A DNA stretch of 64,000 nucleotides from Patagioenas fasciata (Eukaryota > Chordata > Aves > Columbiformes > Columbidae). How positions within the stretch are numbered: position 1 is the stretch's first letter; the number at the start of each line of letters is the position of its first letter. A program made the position numbers and the translations under genes. Positions 26,201 to 37,354 of the stretch are shown piece after piece. The notes under the pieces are model-generated. The model was not told the DNA's origin, did no database searches, and saw nothing but the letters and a program-made list of their open reading frames with translations. The stretch covers positions 60,850,501 to 60,914,500 of the forward strand of contig NC_092520.1 of assembly GCF_037038585.1 (NCBI RefSeq). The letters are read 5' to 3'.

Positions 26201-29060
26201 ATAAAGAAAAGTGTACTGCATGGGAAGGGATGTTAATATTCTGCCAGTTTAGCTCATTGGTCCAGCTCAATGCTGGCTCAGATGAATGCCAGAGCCCCTG
26301 CAAGAGAGAGGAGAGGGCAGTGGGAGGGAGACAATCCCTCCTCTCCGCAACAGCTGGCAATGGCTGGCACAACTGTATCTCTCATCCACACCCTCAGATT
26401 CTCCACCCAGTGCTGAATCCCTCTTCTGATCACACAAGTGAAGCTTTAGAGATTTCGTGACTTGACTCCAGGTATTGCCTGTGGCTAAATCAGAAAGCAA
26501 CACCTGTTCCTCTTAACAGGTTTTGCTGCTGACTTCAAAATCCATGCAAAATTTTCATGTTCTGAGTGAATCTTTCAGCTCCAGTATGTTGTCTGTCCTT
26601 TCCCTCTTTCTACTGCTCTGATTTCAAGCCTCATATGATCTAAAAGACTTCAATAAGTTAGTTTAGCAAGTCAATACCTTGCTATTACTCTTAAATTACT
26701 TTAAATTTCTTCCTGTTCCTCGTTGAAAGTCTAGTAGGGAGGAGAAAAAAAAAAAATAGCTTTAACATGTGGCCTTAAATTTTTCCCAGCTGAAAAAATA
26801 CAGTTAACCAGTATGAGGCTAATGGACTGATGTACAAGCTGATGATCCACACCAGTTCCCCTACAGCCAAATAACATCCTCTGACCTGTATACACAGCAG
26901 CTGATTTTACCCTGGATGCTCTAGCTTGCCTTTATCCTGTGTTTCAGACCTCTCAGTACAGAGCTCTGATGTTAATTCAGACTCTCTTAGCCCATTAGCT
27001 GAATGATGCAGCACCAGACTCCCTGGCTTGTAGAATCCTGCTTTTTCATTTCTCTGCAGCTGATAGTCAGCTCATTACTTACCTTGCCCTTTCCTTAATG
27101 ACGTGCTTCTCTGTGAACATCCTTCAAAACAGACAATATAATGATTTAAACTACTTCTGTAGATTGAGTAGCTCGTACTTTCTGTGTTGTTGTTCTTATC
27201 TAAATAGCCATTTTTAACAAAATGTGTTTGAAATTCTATCTTTTGAAATATCTTTAGCTCAGAAAAGCTGCTTAAAAATGACAGTTAATAGCTAGTATTA
27301 TTTGTGTACTACCAGTAATATGACACTGGCTAAGTTTTCCTTTGGTATTGCTTTTGTCTTACTTTTTGTTTATTTATTTTTCTTTTTTCCTTCAGCTTGG
27401 TTTTCATATTTAGTGAATTCAGACAAGAAAAAATTACATTTAAAAGAAATAGGAATGTTGGAGGTTTTTTCCATGCTTTCCTGACAATGATAAAAAGTTA
27501 TTATGTCTTTAGATACTTGAAAACAATGTTGAGAAGCAAGAGAACTCTCGGGAATTAACACAGATTTAAAATCTGTGGGAAAGAAATGTAGACATGGAGA
27601 AACCCCCAACTCTCTAGACCTCTTACAATTTTGAACATCTCATAAGATCTGTCTGTAATGAAGTCCATAAGATGAAAGTTAGATATTCATAATTTACAAT
27701 TAAAATAAAGCAAGATGAAAAGAAAGCGTGTGTTCTTTAAAGAACAAATGGCCCAACACTACTCTCATATGTCTTCAAATTAGAACTAACTTAACCAGAA
27801 TCAGTACCATTTAACTAATGTAAAAACAAGAGGAAAAAATAATTCCCTGGAGATTCTAAAGCTTTGGACCGATACAGGGTAAAAATGACATAATTGTTTT
27901 AAAAGATGGAGTTTAATTATGATGAACAAAAATCTCTCCTCATATTTTTGAACTAGTGTTTCGACAGCAGTGATTTGCAATTGTTGGCCTACAAAATCCC
28001 CTTGGAACTGTGAGGCACTTCTAAAAAGTGTCTGAAATGTAGTACAGAAAAGCAAACGTATGTCAGTAGCCTAAATTTGTAAGGATGTCAGCACATCTGA
28101 AAGAGTTGAAAATCATCACAAAGTGTTATCAGTATTGTTTCCCACTTCTGCCTATCAACAAGAGAAAATTTCCAGTGCCCTCCTTAACTGAACTGCTTGA
28201 TTTCAAATCAGAGATATGTACTGAATCTTAATCAACTTGAGAAGTGGAAGACTGAAGAGGAAGTCATTTGAACTCAGAGCTGAGTCGCCTAGGGTTTTTC
28301 AAGGCTTTTTAAAAATTTTTATGGTGATGCCCTAGCTGTCAGAGTTTAAATGCTCTAGAGGCTCAATAGCTGTGATATTTATTAACCAAGTGGTTATGAT
28401 CAGAACTTTGTCACTCAAACTTGCTTGGTATCAGCTGACATATGGTGTCATGTTTGAAATACCACTCAGTAAATCACTGATAATGTCAATGTAATTGCTG
28501 AAAGCTAACACAGGGTGTAATTCTTTTCCCATTGAAGCTGATGGCAAGAGTATTATTGATGGCAATGGTGCAGGACTTAATCTGCTAACCACAAAAGTAT
28601 TTTCTTTTTCCTAATTGCACAAAAACAATCAATAATTTTCTAAAAAAAACAACCAACCAAACAAAAACCCCAAACCAACCTATTTTAATGAGCTTCCATT
28701 TAGAAATGATAGCAAGTTAAAGATTTTGTGATTGACTTATTTGGTAGATAATGCTGCTGTGACTATTTCAATATGTTTTGTTTGTGAGTCAGATGCTAAT
28801 ATATTCATAAGTAGATGAATATATGAATGTAAGAGCTTTGCATACATCTCGGTTCCATCTGTTATTTCTTTTTGCCCTAAATTTAAATACTCTGTGTAAG
28901 TGTTAACATTGTTATTAGCATTTCATCAGATTTTGGTATATATTAATTTGATGTTATCCATAGGATAGTTTTTTTCTGCCTTTTGTGGTTTAATTTTAAC
29001 TGGTCATTTTCTCATTAAAATGCTTAATTTCCAAAAATAAACCTTTCCTGTTAAAACACT

Positions 29061-29087
29061 TTTTTTTTCTTTTTTTTTTTTTTTTTT
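29061..29087. repeat. Poly(T)/polypyrimidine tract ending in CCCCAG
   Basis: Twenty-six of 27 bases are T (one C at 29069), then CCCCAG to 29093. The tract is a simple repeat and also an excellent match to a vertebrate 3' splice-site polypyrimidine tract. Confidence 0.85.
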
Positions 29088-29093
29088 CCCCAG

Positions 29094-29308
29094 AAGATTT
29101 CAGGGACAAAGCTTTCTCAAGTTCTGGGCAGATTGTCTGTTGGAGAGACACTGCCACTGCCAAAGTGCAAGAGATTCAGAGTCAGTTCTCTGTTCTCTAC
29201 AACTTGGAACAGAATCTTAAATCTGGGCCTCCCACACCGGGAGAGACTGGGATGCAGATTCAGGCTCTATCTGGCCGAATTCATGTGATGAGTCTATTTG
29301 TTATGTGA
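29094..29308 (+). other. Exon-like segment after a strong acceptor, unproven
   Basis: The segment follows directly on the long polypyrimidine tract and CAG at 29091-29093. It is richer in G and C than its surroundings, and the phase starting at 29096 stays open for 70 codons to a TGA at 29306-29308. The encoded text (for example 'AKVQEIQSQFSVLYNLEQ') has a plausible soluble-protein composition, but I do not recognise it. A second phase is also open for 66 codons, which weakens the coding argument. No clear GTAAGT-type donor is seen inside, so it could be a terminal exon, a non-coding exon or coincidence. Confidence 0.2.
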
Positions 29309-30167
29309 TCAGCAATCCTGCAGATTTATTTATCTGTCTGATGTGTGGCTGCCTAGAGCACTTGGAAAGGTCTTTCTTTGTTCCAGTGCTGGGCAAAATA
29401 AAAAAAATCTCGAGAAAATTTAATAACAGTCTCTATAATTATGATGCATTTGCAGCCCATGACCAAAATCAACCACTGTAAGCAGTGGTTAACTGAATGC
29501 TGAAGGTTTCTGCAGCCATGTTTCAGAACTACCGTTTTCACTACTGCTCACTGTATTTGGATCTCATAATAAAGTGTTAATATTATAATGGATTTAAAGT
29601 TGTATTTTACAAACTCAGATTTATTGGAAATGTGTTTGTATTTGCCAGATAGTTGTTTGGAAATTTCAAATGTTTTGGTGCATCTCAAGACCTTCATAAA
29701 ATTGATGTTTGTCTGTTACACTGGATGCAGAATAGGGACTGGCGTTCTTGACAAATAAGAACACAGATTTCTTCTGGTAAAGATTTTATAAGCGAAGAAG
29801 GCAGTGCACAGATGAAGGATAAGGAAAGTGGAGGAGTAACTGACACAATAACAGTGTGGTCTGATTATATCAAACATCTTGTCTTGTTTTGTCTGTTCCA
29901 TGATATTTTTTTCAGTTTTTTTCTACCTAATTGTCTATTTGATCATCATATGTACTATCTTGCTCAAATGAAAATGGGAAGTATTTTTTATCTTTCAAGA
30001 AAGACAGTTGCTGTAGGAGAGAATTATGGCAGCAAAAGTAATGTCCATTGAAAATGAAGAACTTTTCCGTCACTCTCATTGCAGTAAAGGTGCAAACAGC
30101 TCTGCAGATTAACTATAGATATAATTTTAATATAATTTTGAATTTTATTTTTTATTTATTTTTTGAC
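29309..30167. other. Unassigned AT-rich non-coding DNA
   Basis: No gene or repeat family is recognised. A perfect short hairpin, AACCACTG-taag-CAGTGGTT, lies at 29471-29490. The region ends in a T-rich string just before a CR1 fragment. Confidence 0.5.
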
Positions 30168-30335
30168 AGGGATTGGAACAGGCTGCCCAGGGTAGAATCA
30201 CCATCCCTGCAGGTGTTTAAAAGGCATTTAGGTGAGGTTCTTAGGGAGATGGTTTGGTACTAGAGTTAGGTTATGGTTCGACTCAATAATCCTCAGGTTG
30301 TCATCCAACCTAAATGACTCTGTGATACTATTTTT
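30168..30335 (+). mobile_element. CR1 LINE 3' end, plus strand
   Basis: It starts at 'gattggaacaggctgccc' and continues with the CR1 3'-UTR order: 'accatccctgcaggtgttta', 'gactcaataatcc', 'gactctgtgatactat'. The last string is the degenerate terminal octamer. About 170 bp survive, a severe 5' truncation that contains no coding sequence. The apparent box-B-like 'ggttcgactc' inside it is CR1 text, not a tRNA. Confidence 0.88.
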
Positions 30336-31004
30336 CTCTTTCTCTGAAGGCTATCCAGATAATGTGTATGTGTACTTGTACACAGCAGGGTTATTACATC
30401 TGCCTGCTGCTTTTGAACTTCCATGTGGCATTTGCCTCTTTTAACCATTGGCTATTAGAGTACTCTTTTTCTTATTTTGTAAAATTTATTGCTTTGATCT
30501 CTGCTGTCTTCAGTGTCATCTGTTAACCCTCAGGGACATATTGTGGTATCTACAGTATTTATTTGTTATATATATATATTGATTGGAATTACTTGTATTC
30601 ACAGTCCAAACTGTCACATAGATAGATCTTGGCTGTATTTATCACTCCTTGAAGACCCTGTAACAGCATCTACAGTGTTGCTCGATTGTCCTTCCATTAT
30701 CAAGGTTTAGATGGTGCTAATTTTCTTAAGTGTAATGCTGAAAGGATGGTATGTAAGTGGAATCATTTCAGCTGGAAGTGGAGCCTCTTAGGGGTCTTTT
30801 ATCTCCCTTGGGTTTTAGCTTTTCTTCTTTGCAGGCTTTGCAGTCTCATATTCATGAAAGTGTCTCAACTGTAGCAGAGATTCTAGGCCATTTTGAATGG
30901 CCGATGTATTCTAGGAGAAACGGATCCTTGGCTGGGTATTCTTCTCATGCAGTGGCATAAAATGGAAATTCTTGCTCGGGGTCATTCACTTTTGCACCCT
31001 CAGG

Positions 31005-31024
31005 CTCTTTCACTAGTGAAAGAG
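31005..31024. repeat. Perfect 20-bp palindrome
   Basis: The half-site CTCTTTCACT is followed at once by its exact reverse complement, centred on ACTAGT. With no spacer it could form a cruciform or bind a symmetric dimer. Its function is unknown. Confidence 0.9.
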
Positions 31025-31972
31025 TCCATGATCCCAAGATCTGTTACTCCTAGATAGTGTCAGGGTCCTGACCCTTAAGGGTAACTGACCCTCAGAGAAC
31101 ATCTGTACCCACCAAATCTCAGATCAAGGCATGGTTTGAGGAGGAGGGATAGGAAATGTGTGCAATGCTTTCTCAGAACCTTTCCCTTAGCTAAATACTA
31201 GCTCAGCCAGAAAACTTTGAATGGAGTATGAAGGCTTCCACTTCATTTGCTCAGACATCCTCAGGATAATAGGACACCCCTTTTCTTCAGGGAGTGATTG
31301 GTAGGTAAGCTACATTTAGCTTTGCTTACAGGCAGTGGCTGAAATGGACAGCTGGGCTGTTCTTGAGGCAGTTTCTTGGAATATGAGGGGAGAGATGAAG
31401 CCTCCATATCACAGCAGGTACACCATCTGCATTTGAGGAACATCTTCATAATCACAGTGACTATTTACACTCTTCCTGCCATCTCTCTACCTGAATTCTA
31501 AACTTCTTCAGCGTGGCATTTTTGTCCTAAAACCAGTAGCTCCCAAATTATTGGGATCAACTAGTGTGTACTCTTCTAAGCAAATTTTGAATTGCCAGTG
31601 TCGTGCATTTATTATTTCACAAGGTTCTGCAGATTAACCACATGTCCTGCAAGGGAGCTTGGATCACTGAAAACACTGCTGTAAGAGGAAAGAGGGTGGC
31701 AGACTTCTTTTGCACTTTTCCCTTACATGTCTACATATAGACATTCATGCATATACATATGCAATTGATCACTCTTCCGAAAGAAGCAAGATTTTTCTTC
31801 AGCAGCAAAAATGGGTTAACACTCTGTTTTCAGACAAGATTTCCTCCTTTCATCATAAAACTAAGAATAAGTGGTGAATCCTTGCTTTAAATGCTGCTGT
31901 GGGTGCTTTTTTTGTCTTGATTCTGAATGCATTTCTCCTAAGGAATAAGAATAAAAAGCTTAAGTGGGGTGC

Positions 31973-32012
31973 TTTTTTTTTTTTTTTTTACTTTGTTTGT
32001 TTGTTTGTTTGC
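31973..32012. repeat. Poly(T) and (TTTG)n tract
   Basis: Seventeen T bases (31973-31989) are followed by about five copies of TTTG (31992-32012). It is a simple repeat with no associated element body recognised. Confidence 0.85.
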
Positions 32013-33090
32013 TTTTTTTAAAGAATTTTCAGTTACTGGTTTTTAAAAGGAAAAAATAAAGACAGTATGTCTGACACCTCTGTTTTCAGAAAGTTTTGAG
32101 CTTGTATTTTTGGCTGTGTAGGCTTCCTTTCGTGAAAATACAGTTCTGTGTATTTGTATTGGGGTTATTAAATGAAATAATGCTGATAAATAAGTCCAAA
32201 TTTTGCAGAATAATTAGGCTCAGTTATGACTGGTTAACAGTTCAAGTATCTTGAACAATATTGCTAAACGACTCACACTGATAAAATTAAAATTTGCTTT
32301 TAATCCACATCTAAATGTGCATAGTGATAATGAGTACAAGACAAAACAAAAAAGCAAAAGGGAAGACTGTTTCCTATGCTACATGCCACAGCCAAAATAG
32401 GTGACTACCGAAGGTCACTTACTTTAATCATATCTAAAAAGATGAAATTGTGGAATGTGCAAAGAAATAGCCAGCCTTGGTGAACACTGGTCTTGAAGTA
32501 GAGAGCACTTTTTTTCTCTTCTTGTGTTGCTAACTTCTTTTATGTTATTTCTTTATGCCTGTGGGTCTCCTTGTATTCTTTGGATGTTTAGAGTGTATGA
32601 GGTTCAGAGCAGAGACCTGTTCCCTTTTACTGTCTTCCCATGCCTTACAAAAATACAAATAAATAATGTATATAGTGCGTCACATTACACTTTCATTATA
32701 AGTTATGAGTGTGTTGGTTTTGTTTTTTAATATAACAGGGAGATAGTTGTCTTTGCCTGTGCTTTTAAAGGCCCTAGTGCAATACGGTTGTGGTCCATGA
32801 CAAAGGCTTCCAGTTGATATTTTAGTGCAAATAATAAGAATTCTTTTTTTCTGTCTGTTTCTATGGTTTCTGGTTTTACAGAAAATAAGCGGTCAGCCTG
32901 AGATTGCTTTCATCCTGTAATGCCAGGAAAATGTTTGTGTTAAGTACTTTCATTGTATATGTGCATGCTTGTGCATGTATGTGTATAGAATATAACATAA
33001 CAATAGAAGAATGAAGTTTAGGATACAGGGCTGTGGAAATTTTTTTAAGAAATAATGCTGTCTTAAAACCTATGTTTATTTCGATTTTAG

Positions 33091-33303
33091 AAGGGAAAGA
33101 AAAACATTATAAAGGGAAACCTGTAACTGTCTGAAAACCAGCCAGATGGAGTAGGAAGAAAAGAGTTGAAGGCCGTAGGACACAGACTGTATTCTGAGCC
33201 AAAAGCATTACAGAGGATAAAACAAAAGGCAGGCAAAAATCAAGCCCAGACAGTCAAAGGAAAGATATAGGAGAGAAGATGGCAGGAGGTTACAGCCACT
33301 GAG
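33091..33303 (+). other. Purine-rich exon-like segment, non-coding candidate
   Basis: A T-rich tract ending 'tttcgattttag' supplies an acceptor-like edge. 'CACTGAG|GTAAGAT' at 33303/33304 supplies a good donor-like edge. The 213-nt body is rich in GA/GAA strings of the kind that act as exonic splicing enhancers. All three phases contain stops, so it would be non-coding (a lncRNA or UTR exon) if real. There is no transcript evidence. Confidence 0.18.
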
Positions 33304-33471
33304 GTAAGATTTTATGCGGTTCTAGAAGGGATGCTTTCCAGATCCTGTGTCTTTACTCTGTGAAAAGATTTGAAGGAACAGAAGGAGGGATCTAGTGCAA
33401 CTGCACTAGACTGTCTCCAAATAAACCTGCTTTTTCATTCAGTTCCATCTTTTTTTCCTCATCCTTTGTGG
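33304..33471. other. Unassigned DNA
   Basis: This short stretch lies between the exon-like block and an A-rich repeat. Nothing is recognised. Confidence 0.5.
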
Positions 33472-33585
33472 AAAAAAAAAAAACAAAAAAACAAAAAAAC
33501 AAAAAACAAACAAACAAAAAAAAACCCACAAAAACCAAAACCAAAACCAACAAACAAACAAAACCAAAAACCAAAAAACAACCAG
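33472..33585. repeat. A-rich (CAAA)n low-complexity tract
   Basis: An A run breaks into C-A strings (caaaaaaa, caaa, ccaaaa) for about 114 bp. The 134-codon plus-strand frame running through it encodes a lysine/asparagine/proline-rich string and is an artefact of this repeat. Confidence 0.9.
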
Positions 33586-33839
33586 ATTTTACACCAAAGA
33601 TATTTTTGCCTAAACGTTAAGATCACACTAAGAGTAGGAGGGAAGGTCAGGGGTGGAAAAGAAGGTGACTTGAGAAGCTACAAAGCATGTGCTGCAATCC
33701 TTACAGTGCAAACATCAGCTGCAATGCCAGGTGAGGTCACCTTGGTAAAGGAATATAACACCGACTGGCCGTGATAGAGGCTGGGGAGACTCTTTGATGA
33801 AGGGCTGGTAATAACTTCCTGTGGTTTCAAATATACTAG

Positions 33840-34072
33840 GCATCACGCGTGAGAGATATCAGCATGCATTTAGTCTTAAAGATCCCCCCTCTCGAAATCC
33901 ATGGTGTTTTCTGGACCTTGTAAATCTGCAGTTACTCTTGGTCTACGCTGCCCTCTACTGCCCAGCCTCACAGTCGCAATGGTTGCGTTCACATTCGCAG
34001 TTCGATGTTGTTTAGACGGAACTGCGTTTGCTTCGTATAGATTAAAACAGGAAGTATTCAGAGATGTACGGT
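33840..34072. promoter_or_regulatory. CpG-rich patch with CTCF-like motif
   Basis: I count 12 CpGs between about 33845 and 34070, in a background where they are rare. Inside, the minus strand of 33948-33961 matches 13 of 14 positions of the commonly used CTCF core CCASYAGRKGGCRS (core text AGTAGAGGGCAG); only the first base differs. CTCF is the vertebrate insulator and loop-anchor protein. The motif match is direct. Occupancy, and whether the patch is an unmethylated element, is inference. Confidence 0.4.
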
Positions 34073-37000
34073 CTGTTTAGGATAATGGTTAATATGAAGC
34101 TGGCATGCAGCTCAGCAGCTTTTCAGGGTAGTTCTTGGGCAATTAACATGCCTCTTCCATTATAGCAACTTATTTATAGCTAGTGAGCAAGTGAATGCTT
34201 ACGGTAAAAGAATTATCAGAAATATTGTAATAAATTAATAACTTTACTCTTCATAAGTTAAAAGGTAGGTGAAATATTTTATTTATTCTGATGTTTAGAT
34301 TCTTTGAAAGAGATGGACAACACTAAAGCATCAAGTAGATCAAGCTGTTGGCACAGAACAACTCTTTATTACATGTTTACTAGCATTTTGTCCAATATAA
34401 CTTTGAATGTGCATGCTGACAGGCTTTCTAGCATTTGTAGCCCTGACATTAATTCTGTAAGAACACTTTTCTGTATCTTGCAGTTAATCTGGTTATTATT
34501 TCCCTTGTTGCTAAGTTTTATCTTCCTTTGTTGCTCAAATATTTAGGGGTAGCTATTGTGTTGTACTGCCTTAGCCAAGCTTAGGCACACTTAACTCTGT
34601 TACTTTTTTGAAAATAATTCCTTGCATGTTCTTAACTGTTTTAATGCTTCTTTAAGACTACTCTGCATGTATCAGTGACGAGGTACACAGACCTGAACAC
34701 AGTACTCTAAGGAATGACAAGAACAGTGTGATTACTTTCTCTTCCCATTGAAGGCTGCATCTCTCTGTAAAAAAAAAAAACACAAAACCAAACAACACCA
34801 AAAATTTATGCACTCTTTTACACTATTTACTGCTTACAATTTCTTATTATTTTTAATGTAATTTAGACCCTTCTAATCATGGCTTAAAATTACCATAGTG
34901 CTAAATGTCTTCATAGTGTTGAATGCCTCTTCACAAGAAGCTATTCAAGAGGCAAGTCATTGCCATCTTACATTGCTTCCTATGTGTCAGTTAGCCAGTT
35001 TGCATTGAACCAGGCAGTTTTACTATCTAGAATAAAAGAAACTAATTCTTCGTTGTATACTGCAAGAGGTAAAGCCCCAAGTACTGCACTAAGGTCTGAA
35101 AGCATCACTTTTCTCGCATTCTGAAGAGAATACTAGAAAACACAATACTAGAAAACAAGCAATCCAGTTTGTTTTGAAAAATGCATATTCTTTCTAAACC
35201 TATACACCTTATTGCTTCTGTGTCGTGGTTCCATTGAAATATGATTCAGCCAAAACTAATTGACATAAATTAACTCAGGAACAACTGGAGTGGTTTGTAT
35301 GCTCCTACTGCTTTTCCTTTTTTTTTTTTTTAAATTTTATTTTATTTTACACTTGCTCCCTCAAAGTCTTTGGTGGGATTTTCTCAGATCTTTAGTTGTT
35401 GAAGGGTAGACATCTCTAATGCGGGCTAAAGCTCACTGCTGTATCCCAGCTACGTATTGTCCCTCATAACTTTTTCTCACAAGATCCTGAGCCTTCTGAA
35501 GATGATTTGGAGATGGACTGAGTTTTACTTCAGGTAAGGCTGGTTTCCTGCACTGAAGTTGAGCATTTTCTTCAGCTTTCTTTTTATTTATTTATTTTTT
35601 TCCCCCAGATACTGGGTAGCAAAGGACAGTAAATGAAAAGTGTTAAATACTGCAGTTCCATTGGGCTTGCAAGGTGTTTTAGTGTCTCCTCTGAAGTACT
35701 CCATGTTATTTTCTCCCACTCATTTCAGGTCCTACTGCTCACTTAATCCTCAAAGTATTCCAGGTCTTCCTCACTGGACAGCAGGTTGCTTCCAGCAGTT
35801 TTTAGCTCTGTTTTTGTTGTTATTTTAATAATTTTTACGATTTTTCAGAAGGAGGGGGCAGGCTCATGTTTCAGATGTGATCATTTCATGTGGGCTGAGT
35901 AGCAGACCTGGATAGATAATGCAATGGGAAGGCTATAAGGTGGCTGTTTGTTCAGACTGTGCTGCAGTTTTCAGGGCCAAACAAAGGAATCAAGCATTTT
36001 GTGCACCTTTCTAAGTCACCTCTCTGGCACTGAAAATCTCAGCCGAAGTCCTTTAGTGATGTTTATTTTTCACATGTACTTAGTTAACAGAAAAGGAGCC
36101 TTCCAGGGTAGATAAAACTGCCTATTCTTTCAAAACCCAATGCTTTTTGTTATATTTATTCATTTATCAATGCTGTGAAAGTTTCATGTACTCCAGCCAT
36201 TGATTTGAGGAGCCAATGCTATTTTTCCTGTTTATTATAATTTATTGTCTCATTGTTACCGGTAGTTTGCACTTAGTTGAGTTTCCCACACAATATACAG
36301 GAAACATCTCTATAGCATCAGGCTTCCTCAGATTGATTCCCACAGGGGCCCGGGAGGGACAAGCCACTCCCGGGTGCTTTGTGATGTGGCTGCAGAGAGT
36401 CATGTAAAATCCACCATTTGGAGACTTCCTTCCTTGCACCTACAGAAGCACATACGGTAGCCAAATAACGTCTGCTCCCACTACACGCTCTCCCACATGC
36501 CCCTTGGGAAAATTTTATCTCTGAGGGTGCTTTCACAATCGTATCACTTTCTTTTCATGTGCCTAACAGTGAGAACGTGTGTCTTCGAGGGCATCTATTT
36601 GTATTAGAGCAAAGCTACTGAAATTATTCAGTTAGGCTATTTCATTTTAATTTACCTTTCCTCACTGTTGATTAATTGATGACTTTCAAATGTTGACTGA
36701 TGTATTAATTTGTCTAGGTGGAAGTATTGTAGGTAGTAAAGAGGGCCAGGATACATATGTTTATTTGAAAACACGCCTTAAGTAACACCCGTAGGAATCT
36801 CCTGGGAAAGCTGGGAAATTAAATGAACATTGTCTGTTTCTCCCTCATGAGCAATACTTCCCTACTAACAAACAATGAGTTCAAGGCTTTAGAACAGAGA
36901 CAGCTTTATGGGGAGTGTGGGAGTGGCAGAGGGAAAGGTGAGTACGGAATTAACTTTGCAAAGTTAGTGATTCATAAATCAGTTCTATTAAACTATGTCA

Positions 37001-37354
37001 TCACCTTTTCCTGCTGCCATGTGCCTTCACTCCCTTCTCTTGTGGCTCCCCTTCCATCCCACCTCCTCACCCTCCCGGATGTGCTGCACAATAGTTGTGA
37101 GCCTGCCCTCCTCCCTCCGTCCTGCTGGTTGGTCACTGCCCTACCTCAGAACACATTACTCATGGTTTTGGTTTGGTTTGAAGTCGAGGCTGACTAAATC
37201 AGATTTTGGCTGATTTCAGTTCTTGACCTTATAAGTCACACTGGGGGCTTTCCTGTTTCCAAGCTCAGATGATGGCAAAGTTGCTGTTAGTAGCCCTGGC
37301 TGGAGCACCCTCTGCTCTGCCTAACATGCTGCCCATGTCCTGGTGCTTGCTGGC
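34073..37354. other. Unassigned non-coding DNA
   Basis: No gene is recognised. It contains a candidate non-coding exon at 35388-35533 (acceptor 'ggtgggattttctcag', donor 'CTTCAG|GTAAGG', stops in all phases) and a GC-rich stem at 36349-36374 (CCCGGGAG, 10-base loop, CTCCCGGG). A possible coding exon at 36852-36937 is listed separately. Confidence 0.5.
36852..36937 (+). other. Candidate 86-nt exon with open frame
   Basis: The upstream sequence 'tgtctgtttctccctcatgag' gives a polypyrimidine tract and AG. The downstream edge 'GGAAAG|GTGAGTACG' is close to an ideal vertebrate donor. The phase beginning at 36853 is open across the whole segment ('NTSLLTNNEFKALEQ...') and belongs to a 124-codon open frame (36823-37197). 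I recognise no protein family, and the frame stays open past the donor, so the open frame alone is weak evidence. Confidence 0.2.

Larger units (their letters stand above)
20546..29093. other. Unassigned AT-rich non-coding DNA
   Basis: About 8.5 kb with no recognised gene or repeat family. It holds a 20-base A run at 23248-23267 and many T-rich strings. Frames reach at most 103 codons (26061-26372, minus) without recognisable domains. Several stretches, for example 22120-22250 and 23090-23180, have the even AT-rich texture with few simple repeats often seen in conserved non-coding elements, but this cannot be shown without an alignment. Confidence 0.5.
30336..33090. other. Unassigned non-coding DNA with a hairpin cluster
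   Basis: No gene is recognised. Between 30886 and 31095 there are four perfect inverted repeats: a 7-bp stem with 3-base loop (30886-30902), a 20-bp palindrome (31005-31024), a GGGTC-ct-GACCC hairpin and an overlapping 12-bp palindrome (31071-31082). A 17-base T run lies at 31973-31989 with a TTTG repeat behind it (31992-32012). Confidence 0.5.

Noticed and set aside
26308-26321. Second CTCF-like string (gagagggcag)
   Set aside because: It matches only about 11 of 14 core positions and lies in a purine-rich stretch where such words are common.
29471-29490. Hairpin AACCACTG/CAGTGGTT considered as a small RNA
   Set aside because: An 8-bp stem is far too short for a pre-miRNA, and no flanking pairing was seen.
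30270-30285. tRNA box-B-like string 'ggttcgactc'
   Set aside because: It is part of the CR1 3' end (the usual 'ggttggactcaatgatc' region). No box A, cloverleaf or tRNA ends are present.
33370-33774. 134-codon plus-strand open frame
   Set aside because: Much of it is the translated A-rich (CAAA)n tract (a lysine/asparagine/proline/glutamine string). It is an artefact of low complexity.
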